Shown: positions 50,036 to 60,184, counted from the stretch's first letter. The stretch: 64,000 nt of DNA from Sporolactobacillus sp. THM7-7 (GCF_004153225.1 NZ_SEMB01000014.1:1-64000), one strand, 5' to 3'. Notes: generated from the sequence alone by a model not told the origin. Translations and numbers: made by a program.

Positions 50036-50062
50036 CGCTATCGTAACAAGCGTATAAAAACT

Positions 50063-50098
50063 ATGGGCTGAAGGGTTCCCGCCTTCAGTCCATTTCTA
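50063..50098 (+). terminator. Terminator of cynS
   Basis: ATGGGCTGAAGG (50063-50074) pairs with CCTTCAGTCCAT (50082-50093) with one G-T pair, followed by TTCTATT. It lies just after cynS. Confidence 0.7.
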
Positions 50099-50230
50099 TT
50101 AATACGAAACAACTGCCAAACGACGCAACCGTTTTTTTTCCTTAAACTGAGTTTTCAATCAAAAATAATGAAGACAGCACATATCCGGACTTTTCTATGG
50201 AATACTAAAAAACACAATAAAGGAGGAGAG

Positions 50231-50470
50231 ATGAAAATGGCGAAACCGGACGACCGCTCGGACAATCGCGAACGCATTGAAAGGAACATCGGCCATACGC
50301 TGCAAAATTTAAATGAAGCCAGAGATTATGTGAAAGCGCACGGTGATGAAATGAGCGAGGAAGCCAAGCGGCAAATCCGTGAAAAAAATCAGCGCCGCGA
50401 GCGAAGCATCGAAGGTTTGCGTGAAGAAATTAAAGACGAAGCGGCTCATCAGAACAAGGTGCGGAGCTAA
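50231..50470 (+). CDS. tlp: Small acid-soluble spore protein Tlp
   Basis: Tlp is a thioredoxin-like-named small protein made late in sporulation in the forespore. The 79-aa product shows the family blocks KPDDRSDNRERIE, IREKNQRRERSIEGLREEIK and DEAAHQN. It is highly charged and helical with no membrane segment. AAAGGAGGAGAG immediately precedes the ATG at 50231; the ATG at 50237 is also possible. A forespore sigma factor promoter is expected but I did not identify one with confidence. It supports a spore-forming host. Confidence 0.9.
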   Translation: MKMAKPDDRSDNRERIERNIGHTLQNLNEARDYVKAHGDEMSEEAKRQIREKNQRRERSIEGLREEIKDEAAHQNKVRS

Positions 50471-50544
50471 GCATTAAGAAAAGAGAAAAGCACGGCGTGT
50501 CTAAAACAGAAAGGTCGAAGCGTCACGTTTTTCTTATCCGTATC

Positions 50545-50586
50545 TAAAAAACAGGGCCGGGGGCAAATGAGCCTCCGACCCTGTTT
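50545..50586 (-). terminator. Terminator between tlp and the solute-binding remnant
   Basis: AAACAGGGTCGG-type arms (right arm 50571-50586, left arm about 50548-50564) form a long stem. On the minus strand it ends in TTTTTT. It would terminate transcription from the gdpD side and can also stop tlp read-through. Confidence 0.75.
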
Positions 50587-50613
50587 GATTCATTCGGAAC
50601 TAGTGAGCGATTA

Positions 50614-50810
50614 TTATTTACCTGATGCTTTCAGTGCTTTGTTGGTTTCTTCAGCCGCTTTATCGAGCGCTTTTTGCGGATCTTCCCCTTTATAGAGGCT
50701 TTCCATCGCATTGACGACGTTTTGTCTCGCTTCCGGAAAAATGGAAATCAGGGCACCCTGGGTTGCTGTCGACGGCCTCGTCTCGTGAAGCTGGTCGGTC
50801 GTAACTTTCA
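50614..50810 (-). pseudogene. ABC solute-binding protein, C-terminal remnant
   Basis: The minus strand encodes RPSTATQGALISIFPEARQN, then VVNAMESLYKGEDPQKALDK and a final TNKALKASGK before TAA. Such a tail (Y-x-G-x-x-P-x-x-AL-x-x-AA-x-x-x-N) is characteristic of family 1 extracellular solute-binding proteins of the UgpB/MalE kind. The frame is closed by a stop at its 5' end and about 350 residues are missing. It sits just downstream of a glycerophosphodiesterase gene, which suggests a former glycerol-phosphate uptake cluster. Confidence 0.7.
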
Positions 50811-50833
50811 GCTATAGTAAAAAAACCTGTCCC

Positions 50834-51694
50834 TTAAAGAATCAGCTCATTTTTCCGTTTGCTTCTCTTTTTCAAATAATATGAAAGGTGTAAAGGCCAG
50901 TCTGTTTGAATAATGTCCGGTTTCAAGCTCAGTATTTTCCCCCAGCCGTCTTCTTCGCTTTCTAATAACGACCGATCGTCGTCATAGCCCAGTGTGAGTG
51001 TCTCAGCATCATCCAGGCGAATCGTATTCAGCCAAACGAGTAAATGCCGCTCCTTTAATTCCTGGATGAGAGGATCGCTGTTTAAATCGCTCTCTTTATT
51101 TTCCATGATCAGCTCTGCCCCCACCGTGTTGATCGGTCGGTTCAATACTTCAGCCAGCTCGCTTCTACGCTTGACGATCGGCATGTACATGACAGGCACA
51201 TTGAGCCGCTCCAGCTCATCCAAATAATTTTTCTGAACCGGGCTCTTCAAAATGACTTGATCAAACATGGAATATTTATCCAGAAGTTCGACCACATCGC
51301 TCCAAACGTTCCAGGCCCGATCGAGATTTATTAACGCGTCTCCTTTAAAATGTTTCAACACGTCTTCTAAAACTTCCACTTTCTGACCGACTTTATTTGA
51401 GCTGCTGTTTCGATAGCTCAAATGAGCGATTTCCTCAGAAGAACAGGTCTGGATATTCTTTTTGCTAAAAAACAATCTTTCTTCCTGTCCCTCATGAATC
51501 GTATATAATCGGCCATCCGTTGATTGGGCCACATCTGCTTCGATGATGTCCCCTCCGTACTTCAGAGCGATCTCAAACGCCGGGATCGTATTTTCAATAA
51601 TGTTTCCCCCGTGGCATCCACGATGCACCGCAATCAGCACTTCTCTTTCAGACCTTTTTCTGTACAATAGGTGTGTGACATTTTCTGGATCCAT
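50834..51694 (-). CDS. Glycerophosphodiester phosphodiesterase family protein
   Basis: The 286-aa protein belongs to the GDPD TIM-barrel family, which hydrolyses glycerophosphodiesters to glycerol 3-phosphate and an alcohol. It has LIAVHRGCHGGNIIENTIPA with the catalytic His-Arg and the Glu-Asn pair, then DIIEADVAQSTDGRLYTIHE. The usual second HD motif is IHE here. No signal peptide is seen, so it is probably cytoplasmic. The start is uncertain: the ATG at 51694 has AAGG adjoining it, while GTG and TTG lie a few codons upstream. Confidence 0.8.
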   Translation of the reverse strand: MDPENVTHLLYRKRSEREVLIAVHRGCHGGNIIENTIPAFEIALKYGGDIIEADVAQSTDGRLYTIHEGQEERLFFSKKNIQTCSSEEIAHLSYRNSSSNKVGQKVEVLEDVLKHFKGDALINLDRAWNVWSDVVELLDKYSMFDQVILKSPVQKNYLDELERLNVPVMYMPIVKRRSELAEVLNRPINTVGAELIMENKESDLNSDPLIQELKERHLLVWLNTIRLDDAETLTLGYDDDRSLLESEEDGWGKILSLKPDIIQTDWPLHLSYYLKKRSKRKNELIL

Positions 51695-51709
51695 CCTTAA
51701 CGGCACCAA

Positions 51710-52063
51710 CCTTTCGTGAATTGTCCAAAATGAATCGGCCGTCTGCTCTGTTTATTCGTCACATTCATTCTACAAAGCAAATGTAAAAACACGGTTAAAA
51801 CAATATGTGTTATTGTAAATATTCTGTAAAAAATGGAACATGAACAGAAAAGTTAACCGGTTGGCCGTCCGTCGATAACACGGGTCAATCATTGGGCGTC
51901 AGAGCATCCATCCTTTTTATATCGTGTGCCGAAATCGGAGTAACATACAAAAAAACGGCGCCACAGGCACCAGATTTCGAAGATGTATCTATTTTGGGGG
52001 ACAATAGTGAAGATTTAACGTTTGGCTCATGCCCTGAAAAGGTCACTGGCTAAGACAGTTCGG
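51710..52063. other. Intergenic region, nothing recognised
   Basis: About 350 bp between the phosphodiesterase and the acetyltransferase gene. I see AT-rich sequence that may include the phosphodiesterase promoter, but no gene, RNA or repeat I can support. Confidence 0.5.
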
Positions 52064-52564
52064 CTAAATGTATTTCACCATCAAATACTCATCGACATAG
52101 CCTTCCGCTTCTTTCATGGCGTCCTTATCTTCACCGTATATGGAAAAACCCATTTTCTGGTAGGCCCGAATCGCCCGGGTATTGGTCGTCATCACGAAAA
52201 GATAAAACTTTTTCACGACTCCTTCCCGCCGCGCCATCTCTTCCAGCTTTTCAATCATCCTTTTGGACAGGCTTTGACCTCTATACTCGGGTTTCACATA
52301 AACGGCCTCCAGAGTCGCCCGGTGTTCCATCTTCGGCAGCGTTTCTTTGACAAGCGTCACGATTCCGATTAATTGTTCCTGATCGAAAGTGCCGAGCGTA
52401 ACGACATGCCCCCTTGATAATTGCTGCTCGTAATCTGAAGAGGAGTATTTTACCTCAATCCCGTACTCCGAGGCGAACGCTTCAGGATGCTTCTGCAGCG
52501 CTTCGAGGCGAACCTCTCTGTATTTTTCCGCATCGGCCGCCGTCAGCTGTTTAAACCGTATCAT
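52064..52564 (-). CDS. GNAT family N-acetyltransferase
   Basis: The 166-aa protein has the GNAT acetyl-CoA fold. IRFKQLTAADAEKYREVRLE is the N-terminal strand and helix. Motif A is LEAVYVKPEYRGQSLSKRMI, with the Q/R-x-x-G-x-S variant of the pyrophosphate loop, and motif B lies around RAIRAYQKMGFSIYG. The acceptor substrate is unknown. GGAGG precedes the ATG at good distance. Single gene. Confidence 0.9.
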   Translation of the reverse strand: MIRFKQLTAADAEKYREVRLEALQKHPEAFASEYGIEVKYSSSDYEQQLSRGHVVTLGTFDQEQLIGIVTLVKETLPKMEHRATLEAVYVKPEYRGQSLSKRMIEKLEEMARREGVVKKFYLFVMTTNTRAIRAYQKMGFSIYGEDKDAMKEAEGYVDEYLMVKYI

Positions 52565-52836
52565 GTCAAGAGACCTCCTGATCGTTATTTTATGTCTTTT
52601 TTTTGTTATTATTAGCAGAGGAAATGAATTTTATGGATATGGGTCCGGGGATAAAAATGCCCGAACAAATTAAAGATCATGGGGATGAACACAGTACGAG
52701 ACGGATCCCGGAGCCTGTATTTTCACCTATAAAATGAACGTATGCATTTGAGAACGGATTCGTTCAAATAAAATACCGCCCCGTTGTCTCCTCCATAGAG
52801 AAACGTGACGGTTAAGAACGATAAACCCGGTCCCTT

Positions 52837-54318
52837 TTAATTTATACCAAGCGTCTTGGCTGTTGACGTATGAATTTCCTGGATCAGCTCTGGGTTTTCC
52901 ACGAGTGGCACGCCGTAGGAAGGAATCATTTCTTTGATTTTCGGTTCCCACGATTTCATCTGTTGCGGGAAACATTTTTCTAATACGTCAAGCATGACGT
53001 AAACAGCCGTAGAAGCCCCCGGAGAAGCGCCGAGTAGGGCAGCGATCGATCCATCGGCACTGGTGACCACTTCCGTACCAAATTGAAGGGTTCCCCTGCC
53101 GCCGGTATCCGTATCTTTGATCACTTGCACACGCTGCCCCGCGACCACGATATCCCAATCCTCGCTTTTAGCGTTCGGGACAAACTCTCGTAAAGCTCCC
53201 ACGCGCTTTTCTTTCGATAACATCACTTGCTGAATCAGGTATTTTGTCAATGGCACGTTTTTGGCACCCGCCGCGAGCATTGTGAAGATATTATTTAGTT
53301 TTATGGACCGGATCAAATCCAAGATTGAACCCGTTTTTAAGAACTTAGGCGAGAAGCCGGCAAACGGTCCAAACAGCAATGTTCTTTTGCCTCCGATATA
53401 TCTTGTGTCCAGATGCGGCACAGACATCGGCGGAGCGCCAACCTTGGCTTTCCCGTATACTTTCGCATGATGCCGCCGAACAACTTCCGGATTGCGGCAG
53501 ACCATAAACAGTCCGCTTACCGGAAACCCGCCAATATGTTTTGACTCAGGAATCCCGGTTTTTTGCAGCAGCGGCAGACTTCCGCCCCCACCGCCGATAA
53601 AGACGAATTTTGCCGTATGGTATTCAAGTTTTCCGTTAGCAAGATCATGCACTTTCACTTCCCATAGGCCGTTGTTCAATCGTTTTATATCATTAACCTG
53701 GTGTTTGTAATGGACAGCGACGTTTTTACCTTTTAAGTGGTCAAACAGCAGACGTGTTAAAGCGCCGAAGTTGACATCCGTTCCAGAGTCGATTTTCGTT
53801 GCCGCGATCGGCTCATCCGAAGTGCGGCCTTCCATGATCAGCGGAATCCATTCCTTTAGTTTTTCAGGGCTATCTGTAAATTCCATCCCTTGAAACAAGG
53901 GATTTTTTGATAGCGCTTTAAAACGTTTTTTCAAAAAAACGACATTTTTCTCTCCCTGCACGAAACTCATATGAGGGAGCGGCATAATAAACCTCTGAGG
54001 ACGTTGAATCAGATGACCGTTTACAAGATGAGTCCAAAACTGTCTTGACAGCTGAAACCGTTCGTTAATTCTTATCGCTTTGCTTATATCGATCGATCCG
54101 TCCGGCTTTTCGGGTGTATAGTTAAGCTCGCACAGCGCAGAATGGCCCGTACCCGCATTATTCCATTCGTTAGAGCTTTCTTCTCCCGGATTTCCGAGTT
54201 TCTCAAACACTTTGATTTTCCATTCAGGTGCCAACTCTTTCAGTAATGATCCTAGAGTCGCGCTCATAATCCCCGCACCGATTAAGATAACGTCTGTTTT
54301 TTTCTGTACATCACTCAT
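52837..54318 (-). CDS. mqo: Malate:quinone oxidoreductase
   Basis: Mqo is a peripheral membrane FAD enzyme that oxidises malate to oxaloacetate and passes electrons to the quinone pool, replacing or complementing malate dehydrogenase. The 493-aa protein has the dinucleotide-binding [40 protein letters not shown], and [20 protein letters not shown]. The C-terminus has [28 protein letters not shown] lies before the ATG at 54318; the frame is open 10 codons further. It fits with aceBA in a partial TCA/glyoxylate network. Confidence 0.95.
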   Translation of the reverse strand: MSDVQKKTDVILIGAGIMSATLGSLLKELAPEWKIKVFEKLGNPGEESSNEWNNAGTGHSALCELNYTPEKPDGSIDISKAIRINERFQLSRQFWTHLVNGHLIQRPQRFIMPLPHMSFVQGEKNVVFLKKRFKALSKNPLFQGMEFTDSPEKLKEWIPLIMEGRTSDEPIAATKIDSGTDVNFGALTRLLFDHLKGKNVAVHYKHQVNDIKRLNNGLWEVKVHDLANGKLEYHTAKFVFIGGGGGSLPLLQKTGIPESKHIGGFPVSGLFMVCRNPEVVRRHHAKVYGKAKVGAPPMSVPHLDTRYIGGKRTLLFGPFAGFSPKFLKTGSILDLIRSIKLNNIFTMLAAGAKNVPLTKYLIQQVMLSKEKRVGALREFVPNAKSEDWDIVVAGQRVQVIKDTDTGGRGTLQFGTEVVTSADGSIAALLGASPGASTAVYVMLDVLEKCFPQQMKSWEPKIKEMIPSYGVPLVENPELIQEIHTSTAKTLGIN

Positions 54319-54607
54319 GACAACCTTCCTTATTCCCCATATTTGCAAGAGCAGGTGCTCTGTAAAAACAAAGCACCATCAGGAAACACACCTTTTCTTT
54401 CTCCATTATAAACGATTTGGAGCGGACGAAAAAGCAAAAGAATCCGCTTACATTATCAGATGAATAAATATGATGTCCGTTATCCTTTCATATGAAAATC
54501 CGGAGAGAGAGAAAACCAAGTGAATAAATGGATAAAATGGTACTATTTATTATTGCAAGTATTTTTCCCACTATCTAAGATATTCCTCTGAAACGCATCT
54601 CAAGTTT

Positions 54608-55297
54608 TTGTCAAAGAACCGAATCTCCCCCTGGCCATATAATCAACGGATAAACGTAGTGAAAGTTAAAAGGAAAAATGGGAAAATCATTCATTGCATT
54701 AAAGAGAGAAAATATTTAGAAGTCGGGGTAGCTGAAATATCTATCAATTGGGAACGTCGCTATACTTTTATGCGTTACCATACATTACTTCATTTAATTG
54801 CTGGATATTTTTATAATCGGTATCAAAGCAAGGCGACGAGTAGTCAAATAAAAGATTATAAAGCAAGACTGGATCTTCAATTTCCTTCAAGTCCACCTCT
54901 AGATTTTAAAGAGAGTGAGCACGAAATACAACGTATGATCAAAAAAGGGGCTTCCGTGACAACCCGAACAGTTCCAAGGAACGAATTGGAAAACATCCCA
55001 GGTTCCATTAAAACAGTTATAGACTTAATTCCAAGATCTGTGAATGATGTCCGATTAGTAAAAATTACAGGTATTGATGAGGAGGCATGTGGAGGAACAC
55101 ATGTTAACAATATTAGTGAAGTAGGAGAATTTAAAATCATTAAGGTCAAAAATTTAGGACATAATCGCGACGCGTGGAAGTATCGTTTGAAATTTAGGAC
55201 TAGAGAAATCCTTTTCTTCTTTAAACGCCTGATATATAAGTTTCTGAGAAACTCTGACCGGAAACTAGGTCGAATCCACTCAGTAGGCAATTTCTGA
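54608..55297 (+). pseudogene. Alanyl-tRNA editing protein AlaX, 5'-truncated
   Basis: AlaX proteins deacylate Ser-tRNA(Ala) or Gly-tRNA(Ala). The frame carries the second half of the editing domain: INWERRYTFMRYHTLLHLIA with the metal-binding HxxxH, and ACGGTHVNNISEVGEFKI with the Cys and His ligands. The N-terminal GGGQPSDTG-type part is missing; the frame begins with an unrelated short stretch and a TTG without a ribosome binding site. After KNLGHNR the C-terminus also departs from the family. It is AT-rich compared with mqo upstream, suggesting transfer followed by decay. Confidence 0.7.
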
Positions 55298-55337
55298 AGA
55301 CGTTAGATCTTTCGACAGCACCAATTACCGATATTGT

Positions 55338-56237
55338 TTATGAGTTCAGGCTGCTATTGACAAACCGTTTCACCGATTTCTTATTGGTTAAGTAGACGCC
55401 AAGAATTACTACGAGACCCCCGATGATCTGAAAGAGATTGATCCCATTCCCTAATAAAATACTGAAAATTGCGGTAAACACCGTAATCAAATTCAGAAAG
55501 ATGCCTGCGTGACTTGCCCCCACCACCGACACGCCAATATTCCAGAATAATAGTGAACCAACGGAAGGGAAGAGTGCCAGATAAAGAATGCCATAAGTTG
55601 TTGCGGGAGTAAAGGACCAGTTGAAATTTGAATAAATGAAAAATGGCAGCATTACCAATAAACTGAAGGTAACGGTAACAGCAGTTGCCCCAATTGGGGG
55701 TAAATTGCTTATGCTCTTGCTCAGTAATGTATAAAAAGTCCATGAAATAATCACTATAAGCATGAATAAATCCCCAGCATTATAACTAATTGCAAAAACG
55801 CGCAAGAGATTTCCATGGGTAAGAACCAGCAACACACCGACCAATGAAACAAGCAATCCTAAAGCATTAACTTTACTTAGTCTTTCCTTTAATAACCAGG
55901 CTGCAAAGACAGCAATCATTGCCGGATTGACCGAATTGATTAAAGCTGCGTTTAATGATGTCGTAAAGTAAAGTGCTTCATATAATAGAATATTGTAACC
56001 AATGATACCTAAAACGGAGAGAAGGAGTAAGATTTTCCACTTCTTCCAGATGGCTTTCCAATCTGGTTTTTCAATGAGTTGTGCGAGTGGGAAAAGAATA
56101 ATAGCTGCGATCAACCAACGTAAAAAATTGATTTGAATAGGTTGCATGGCGCTGATCACATATTTACCACAAATATAATTACCAGCCCAAAAAAGGTTAG
56201 CAAGAATAAGAAGAACGACTGCGGTTGATCTTTTCAA
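55338..56237 (-). CDS. EamA-family (DMT) transporter
   Basis: The 299-aa protein has ten predicted transmembrane helices in two EamA repeats. It starts with LLILANLFWAGNYICGKYVI, with NPAMIAVFAAWLLKERLSKV closing the first repeat and a second repeat with FWNIGVSVVGASHAGIFLNL. Members export metabolites or amino acids; the substrate is not known here. The start is TTG with GGGAGGT 7 nt upstream. It is AT-rich and convergent with the AlaX remnant. The two may have arrived together. Confidence 0.9.
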   Translation of the reverse strand: MKRSTAVVLLILANLFWAGNYICGKYVISAMQPIQINFLRWLIAAIILFPLAQLIEKPDWKAIWKKWKILLLLSVLGIIGYNILLYEALYFTTSLNAALINSVNPAMIAVFAAWLLKERLSKVNALGLLVSLVGVLLVLTHGNLLRVFAISYNAGDLFMLIVIISWTFYTLLSKSISNLPPIGATAVTVTFSLLVMLPFFIYSNFNWSFTPATTYGILYLALFPSVGSLLFWNIGVSVVGASHAGIFLNLITVFTAIFSILLGNGINLFQIIGGLVVILGVYLTNKKSVKRFVNSSLNS

Positions 56238-56505
56238 AACACTTACCTCCCAAATTTATCCATCATCATCTTAAATTTAAGACAGCATGTATGGCTGTCT
56301 TATTTTCAGCACAAAGCAGAGAAGGACTTCGGTTACTTTGCCCCGATCTCGAATGGCATTAAGAACCCGATCTAAAACGTCAAGATTTATCGAATCAAGG
56401 ATCTGAATTTGATGACATTACAAGCATAACACGCGATATTCTGATAACTGAAAAATACTGCTCACCTAACCACGAGCAGTAAAATTTTGTAAAATTATTT
56501 TTCTC

Positions 56506-56703
56506 TTAACGTTTTAGGATATTAGCTATTTTTACATAAACATAGCCATCCATAATTCTTCTCGCAGTTCGGAATACAGCCAACCATTTAAAATAAGTTG
56601 AGTTTTCTTTTACCTCGACAACTGATTCTACATCCATACTTCCGCTGGGATGGCCGATTACGGTGCGCATATCATCTTTGTCACTTTTTTTAAAATATCC
56701 CAT
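56506..56703 (-). pseudogene. PrpF-like isomerase, C-terminal remnant
   Basis: The frame contains MRTVIGHPSGSMDVESVVEV and later FRTARRIMDGYVYV. GHPSG and TARRIMDGYVYVP are conserved end motifs of the PrpF (DUF453) family of aconitate-type isomerases and tautomerases. Only the last 55 or so residues remain, with a short unrelated lead-in. It lies in a stretch of AT-rich decayed sequence next to the EamA gene. Confidence 0.6.
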
Positions 56704-56995
56704 ACTATAGTTCCGGGAATACGAGCAGCTGCACCATCAGGGGCAGGATGGGAAAGCCTATCAGAAACCCACCTTAAATTTTGACAACGGGGTCCACTTT
56801 ACTCCAGTGTCTGTTCCATCGACCAGCTGATCACATAACGTAAGTACCGAATTCTTGGGTCCATTATACTTCTCGCCATCTCGACTGGAAATGCCCATGA
56901 GAAAGGTCAGGATGTCGATAGCGAGACTCTCTGCATCCTTTGTCTGTACAGTGATGGCACACTTCCAAAATAGAAATACTTGGCGGAAAAACACA

Positions 56996-57031
56996 ATAAA
57001 AAAGAAGGCATATTTTTCAAAATATACCTTC
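56996..57031 (-). terminator. Terminator of guaA
   Basis: GAAGGCATATTTT (57004-57016) pairs with AAAATATACCTTC (57019-57031) with one mismatch, and on the minus strand a run of six T residues follows. It lies about 135 bp past the guaA stop codon. Confidence 0.75.
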
Positions 57032-57166
57032 TAAATCTCGAATCGATACGGTTCTCTGACTCCGGCTCTTGGCGGAGCTCCTTATCAATTTAAACGTTTT
57101 TATCCATTTTACCTTTGCCAAAAATGCTGTTAAATCAACGTTTCGACACCAAACGAGGTATCTACT

Positions 57167-58708
57167 TTATTCCCACTCAATCGTCGCCGGCGGCTTGGAG
57201 GTCACGTCGTAAACAATCCGATTGACGTGCTCGACTTCGTTGACAATACGTGTTGAAATTTTCTCAAGGACGTCCCACGGGATGCGTGCCCAGTCGGAGG
57301 TCATGCCGTCGATCGAGGTGACGGCGCGGATGGCGATGCAGTGATCGTACGTGCGGCCGTCGCCCATGACGCCGACGCTCTGGATGTTCGGCAGGACCGT
57401 GAAGTACTGCCAGATGTCCCGGTCGAGTCCGGCTTTTTTGATTTCCTCACGCAGGATCGCGTCGGATTCACGGACAATCGCCAGTTTGTCCTCCGTAATC
57501 GCCCCAAGCACGCGAATGCCAAGACCCGGTCCCGGGAATGGTTGGCGCCAGACGATGTCGTCCGGCAGGCCGAGCTCCGTTCCCAGTTTCCGAACCTCAT
57601 CCTTAAACAGCGTGTTCAGCGGTTCGATCAGATCGAACATCATCTTCTCCGGCAATCCGCCAACGTTGTGATGCGACTTGATCGTCTGCGAAGAGCCGCC
57701 CGCCCCGCTTTCCACAACGTCCGTATAAAGCGTTCCCTGTACAAGGAACGAGATGTCTTTCAGTTTTTTCGCTTCTTCCTCAAACACATAAATGAATTCG
57801 TTGCCGATGATTTTGCGCTTCTTTTCCGGATCACTGACATCCGCCAGCTTGTCCAGAAAACGTTTCTTCGCATCGACGAAAATAAAATTCATATGAAAGC
57901 GATTCTTGAACGTCTCGATGACGCCTTCCGCTTCCCCTTTTCTGAGCAGGCCGTGATCGACAAACACACACGTCAGCTGGTCACCGATCGCCCTGTGGAC
58001 AAGCGCCGCCGCAACCGACGAGTCGACCCCGCCGCTCAGCGCGCACAGCACTTTGCGGCTGCCGACGCTGCGCCGGATTTCTTCGGCTTTTTCATCGATA
58101 AAATGTTCCATCGACCACGTCGCTTCCGCTTTGCAGACGGAGAAAATGAAATTTTTCAGGAGATCGTTGCCGTATTTCGTGTGGCGTACTTCCGGATGAT
58201 ACTGCACGGCGTAAACGTTCTTCTTCGCATCGCTCATCGCCGCGACCGGGCAGGAGGGGCTTTTTGCGACTACTTGGAATCCTGCAGGCGGCGTCTTAAC
58301 CAGATCGCCATGACTCATCCATACCAACTGTTCCGCCGGCTGTCCCTTAAAGAGCACGCTGTCCGTGTCAGCGACAATATCCGCTTTTCCGTATTCCCGA
58401 TGGACAGCGCGTTCCACACCAGCGCCGTAATGAACACTGATCAATTGCAGACCGTAACAGATTCCCAAGATCGGAATATCCAGATCGAAAATCGCGGGAT
58501 CGCACTTCGGCGCGCCTTCATCGTAGACACTGCTCGGACCGCCTGAGAAAATAATCCCCTTCGGCTTCTTTTCCTTAATCTGTTCAGCGATCAGCGTGTT
58601 CGGTAAAAGCTCGCTGTACACTCCGAGATCCCGGATCCGCCTGGCAATCAGCTGGTTGTACTGGCCGCCAAAGTCCATCACAATGATTAAATCGTTCGGT
58701 TTTCCCAT
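57167..58708 (-). CDS. guaA: GMP synthase (glutamine-hydrolysing)
   Basis: GuaA aminates XMP to GMP using glutamine and ATP. The 513-aa protein has an N-terminal class I amidotransferase domain ([20 protein letters not shown], nucleophile in [11 protein letters not shown], and the His/Glu pair in [10 protein letters not shown]). The ATP pyrophosphatase domain has the P-loop [17 protein letters not shown], and the dimerisation domain ends in [14 protein letters not shown]. The ATG at 58708 gives the usual length. A PurBox-like site lies about 60 bp upstream and the gene has its own terminator. Confidence 0.96.
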   Translation of the reverse strand: MGKPNDLIIVMDFGGQYNQLIARRIRDLGVYSELLPNTLIAEQIKEKKPKGIIFSGGPSSVYDEGAPKCDPAIFDLDIPILGICYGLQLISVHYGAGVERAVHREYGKADIVADTDSVLFKGQPAEQLVWMSHGDLVKTPPAGFQVVAKSPSCPVAAMSDAKKNVYAVQYHPEVRHTKYGNDLLKNFIFSVCKAEATWSMEHFIDEKAEEIRRSVGSRKVLCALSGGVDSSVAAALVHRAIGDQLTCVFVDHGLLRKGEAEGVIETFKNRFHMNFIFVDAKKRFLDKLADVSDPEKKRKIIGNEFIYVFEEEAKKLKDISFLVQGTLYTDVVESGAGGSSQTIKSHHNVGGLPEKMMFDLIEPLNTLFKDEVRKLGTELGLPDDIVWRQPFPGPGLGIRVLGAITEDKLAIVRESDAILREEIKKAGLDRDIWQYFTVLPNIQSVGVMGDGRTYDHCIAIRAVTSIDGMTSDWARIPWDVLEKISTRIVNEVEHVNRIVYDVTSKPPATIEWE

Positions 58709-58766
58709 CCCTTGCGTGCCACCCCATCTCTACAATTTCAAGTCGACAATTTTTATAAAAAGGCCG

Positions 58767-58779
58767 AAATCCGAACATG
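58767..58779 (+). promoter_or_regulatory. PurBox-like site upstream of guaA
   Basis: AAATCCGAACATG matches the PurBox pattern AWWWCCGAACWWT at 12 of 13 positions. CCGA recurs about 8 bp before and 13 bp after it in the same orientation. It overlaps the likely -35 region, since a TATAAA lies about 15 bp further toward guaA. No clear inverted partner box was found. Confidence 0.5.
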
Positions 58780-58801
58780 GAATCCGACTATTTTTTAACT
58801 T

Positions 58802-58828
58802 AAAAAAGCTCGCTCAAACAATGAGCGA
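58802..58828 (-). terminator. Terminator between the antiporter gene and guaA
   Basis: TCGCTCA (58810-58816) pairs with TGAGCGA (58822-58828); on the minus strand the stem is followed by GC and TTTTTT. It probably ends the transcript of the upstream KefB-type gene. Confidence 0.75.
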
Positions 58829-59026
58829 CAGCCCGTCCGTCCTCATTTAGTCACGGTACAAAGCAGTCAGGCACTGAAATCCAACATCTGTTTTCCCAAA
58901 CGATGAAACACTCTTTATCGAGCAAAAACAGCGGTGACCGTATCCAGATGCCGTCACTTTATTTTATCAGGCCCGGCAAGCTTCATCAAGCCTGTCCGAT
59001 TCGATTTCCGTAAAGATAGGTATGAC

Positions 59027-60184
59027 CTAACCGGCATGTCTTGCCTCCCCCTTGTCACCGCCGAAGAGTATTTTCAGGATCGGCGGGGTAACGAGTGTCG
59101 TGATGATGACAACGATAATGAGCGGCGCAAAGTACTGTTGCGCAAGCAGGCCATTATCTAAACCAAGCGTCGCAAGAATTAATGCTACTTCCCCTCTCGA
59201 AATCATCCCGGATCCGATCCGCAGCGCCGAAAAAGGTTTGAAACCGGTCAGCCATGCACCGAGCCCCGCTCCAACCATTTTGGTGAAAATCGCAATCAAT
59301 GAAATAATGATAATGAACCCAATCTGATCGCCTAAACCCGAAAACGTCACTCTGAGTCCGATACTTGTAAAAAAAACGGGAACAAAAACGCCGTAAGCGA
59401 TCGGCCCGGCTTTACGTCCTACTTTTTCTTTATAATCGGTTTGTGCAATGGCGATGCCCGCTATAAAAGCGCCAATAATCCCGGCAACGCCAAGCATATC
59501 GGCGTAATAAGAAAATATAAAGCAAAGAACAACTGCCCCGCTGATCACAGGTTCGGATACCTTCAGGGAACCAAGCCAGCGCATCGCCAGGGGAACCCCC
59601 TTCCAGGCGACCAGTATGATTGTGCCAAAAAAGAGTACTTTTTGCCCGATGACAAGCATGGCATTGACATCCGATCCCCCGATAAAACTCATGACGACTG
59701 CAAGCAGAACGATGACAAGTATATCATCAAGCACCGCGGCTCCCAAAATAGTCATACTTTCTCTTGTCTGCAGCTTTCCCAATTCTTTCAGCGTCTGAAC
59801 AGAAATGCTGACCGATGTGGCCGAGAGGGTCAGTCCAAGAAAAACGGCATGGTGCTGGTCCATTCCCATCATGACTCCTGCCAGATAACCGAAGACCATT
59901 GGAAAAATAATGCCCCCCACGGCTACAGACGTTGATGATTTTGCATTGTCCAGCAGACCCTCCACGTCCGTTTCCAGCCCGGCGATAAACATGAGCAAAA
60001 TCACGCCAATCTGGCTTAAAATACGAAAAAATTCCGAATCCGGTACCCACCCGAGCAATGCCGGTCCAATGATCATACCGACAATCAGTTCCCCAAGAAC
60101 GGCAGGCTGTTTGAAACGAACACTCAGATCTCCGGCGAGTTTCGTCGCAATAAGTACAATGGCTAATTCTAAAATAACACGCAT
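59027..60184 (-). CDS. KefB/CPA2-type cation:proton antiporter, copy 1
   Basis: The 385-aa protein has about 12 transmembrane helices of the Na+/H+ exchanger (CPA2) fold. ELAIVLIATKLAGDLSVRFK is helix 1, QPAVLGELIVGMIIGPALLG helices 1b-2, LSATSVSISVQTLKELG helix 5, and GAAVLDDILVIVLLAVVMSF the ion-binding aspartate pair. No RCK/TrkA-N regulatory domain follows. Length equals its paralogue upstream. The start is the ATG at 60184 with GGAGAGGAAAG upstream; the frame is open 16 codons further. It has its own promoter and leader hairpin. The cation (Na+ or K+) is unknown. Confidence 0.9.
   Translation of the reverse strand: MRVILELAIVLIATKLAGDLSVRFKQPAVLGELIVGMIIGPALLGWVPDSEFFRILSQIGVILLMFIAGLETDVEGLLDNAKSSTSVAVGGIIFPMVFGYLAGVMMGMDQHHAVFLGLTLSATSVSISVQTLKELGKLQTRESMTILGAAVLDDILVIVLLAVVMSFIGGSDVNAMLVIGQKVLFFGTIILVAWKGVPLAMRWLGSLKVSEPVISGAVVLCFIFSYYADMLGVAGIIGAFIAGIAIAQTDYKEKVGRKAGPIAYGVFVPVFFTSIGLRVTFSGLGDQIGFIIIISLIAIFTKMVGAGLGAWLTGFKPFSALRIGSGMISRGEVALILATLGLDNGLLAQQYFAPLIIVVIITTLVTPPILKILFGGDKGEARHAG

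Noticed and set aside
56761-56994. 77-aa minus-strand frame between the PrpF remnant and guaA
   Set aside because: No ribosome binding site and no recognised motif; probably decayed or random sequence.
57341-58546. 401-aa plus-strand open frame opposite guaA
   Set aside because: Long but purely antisense to guaA, with arginine/phenylalanine-rich composition typical of shadow frames in GC-rich codons.
58740-58860. guaA leader examined for a guanine riboswitch
   Set aside because: No TTTCTACC or P1/L2/L3 elements were found; only a terminator and a PurBox-like site are present.
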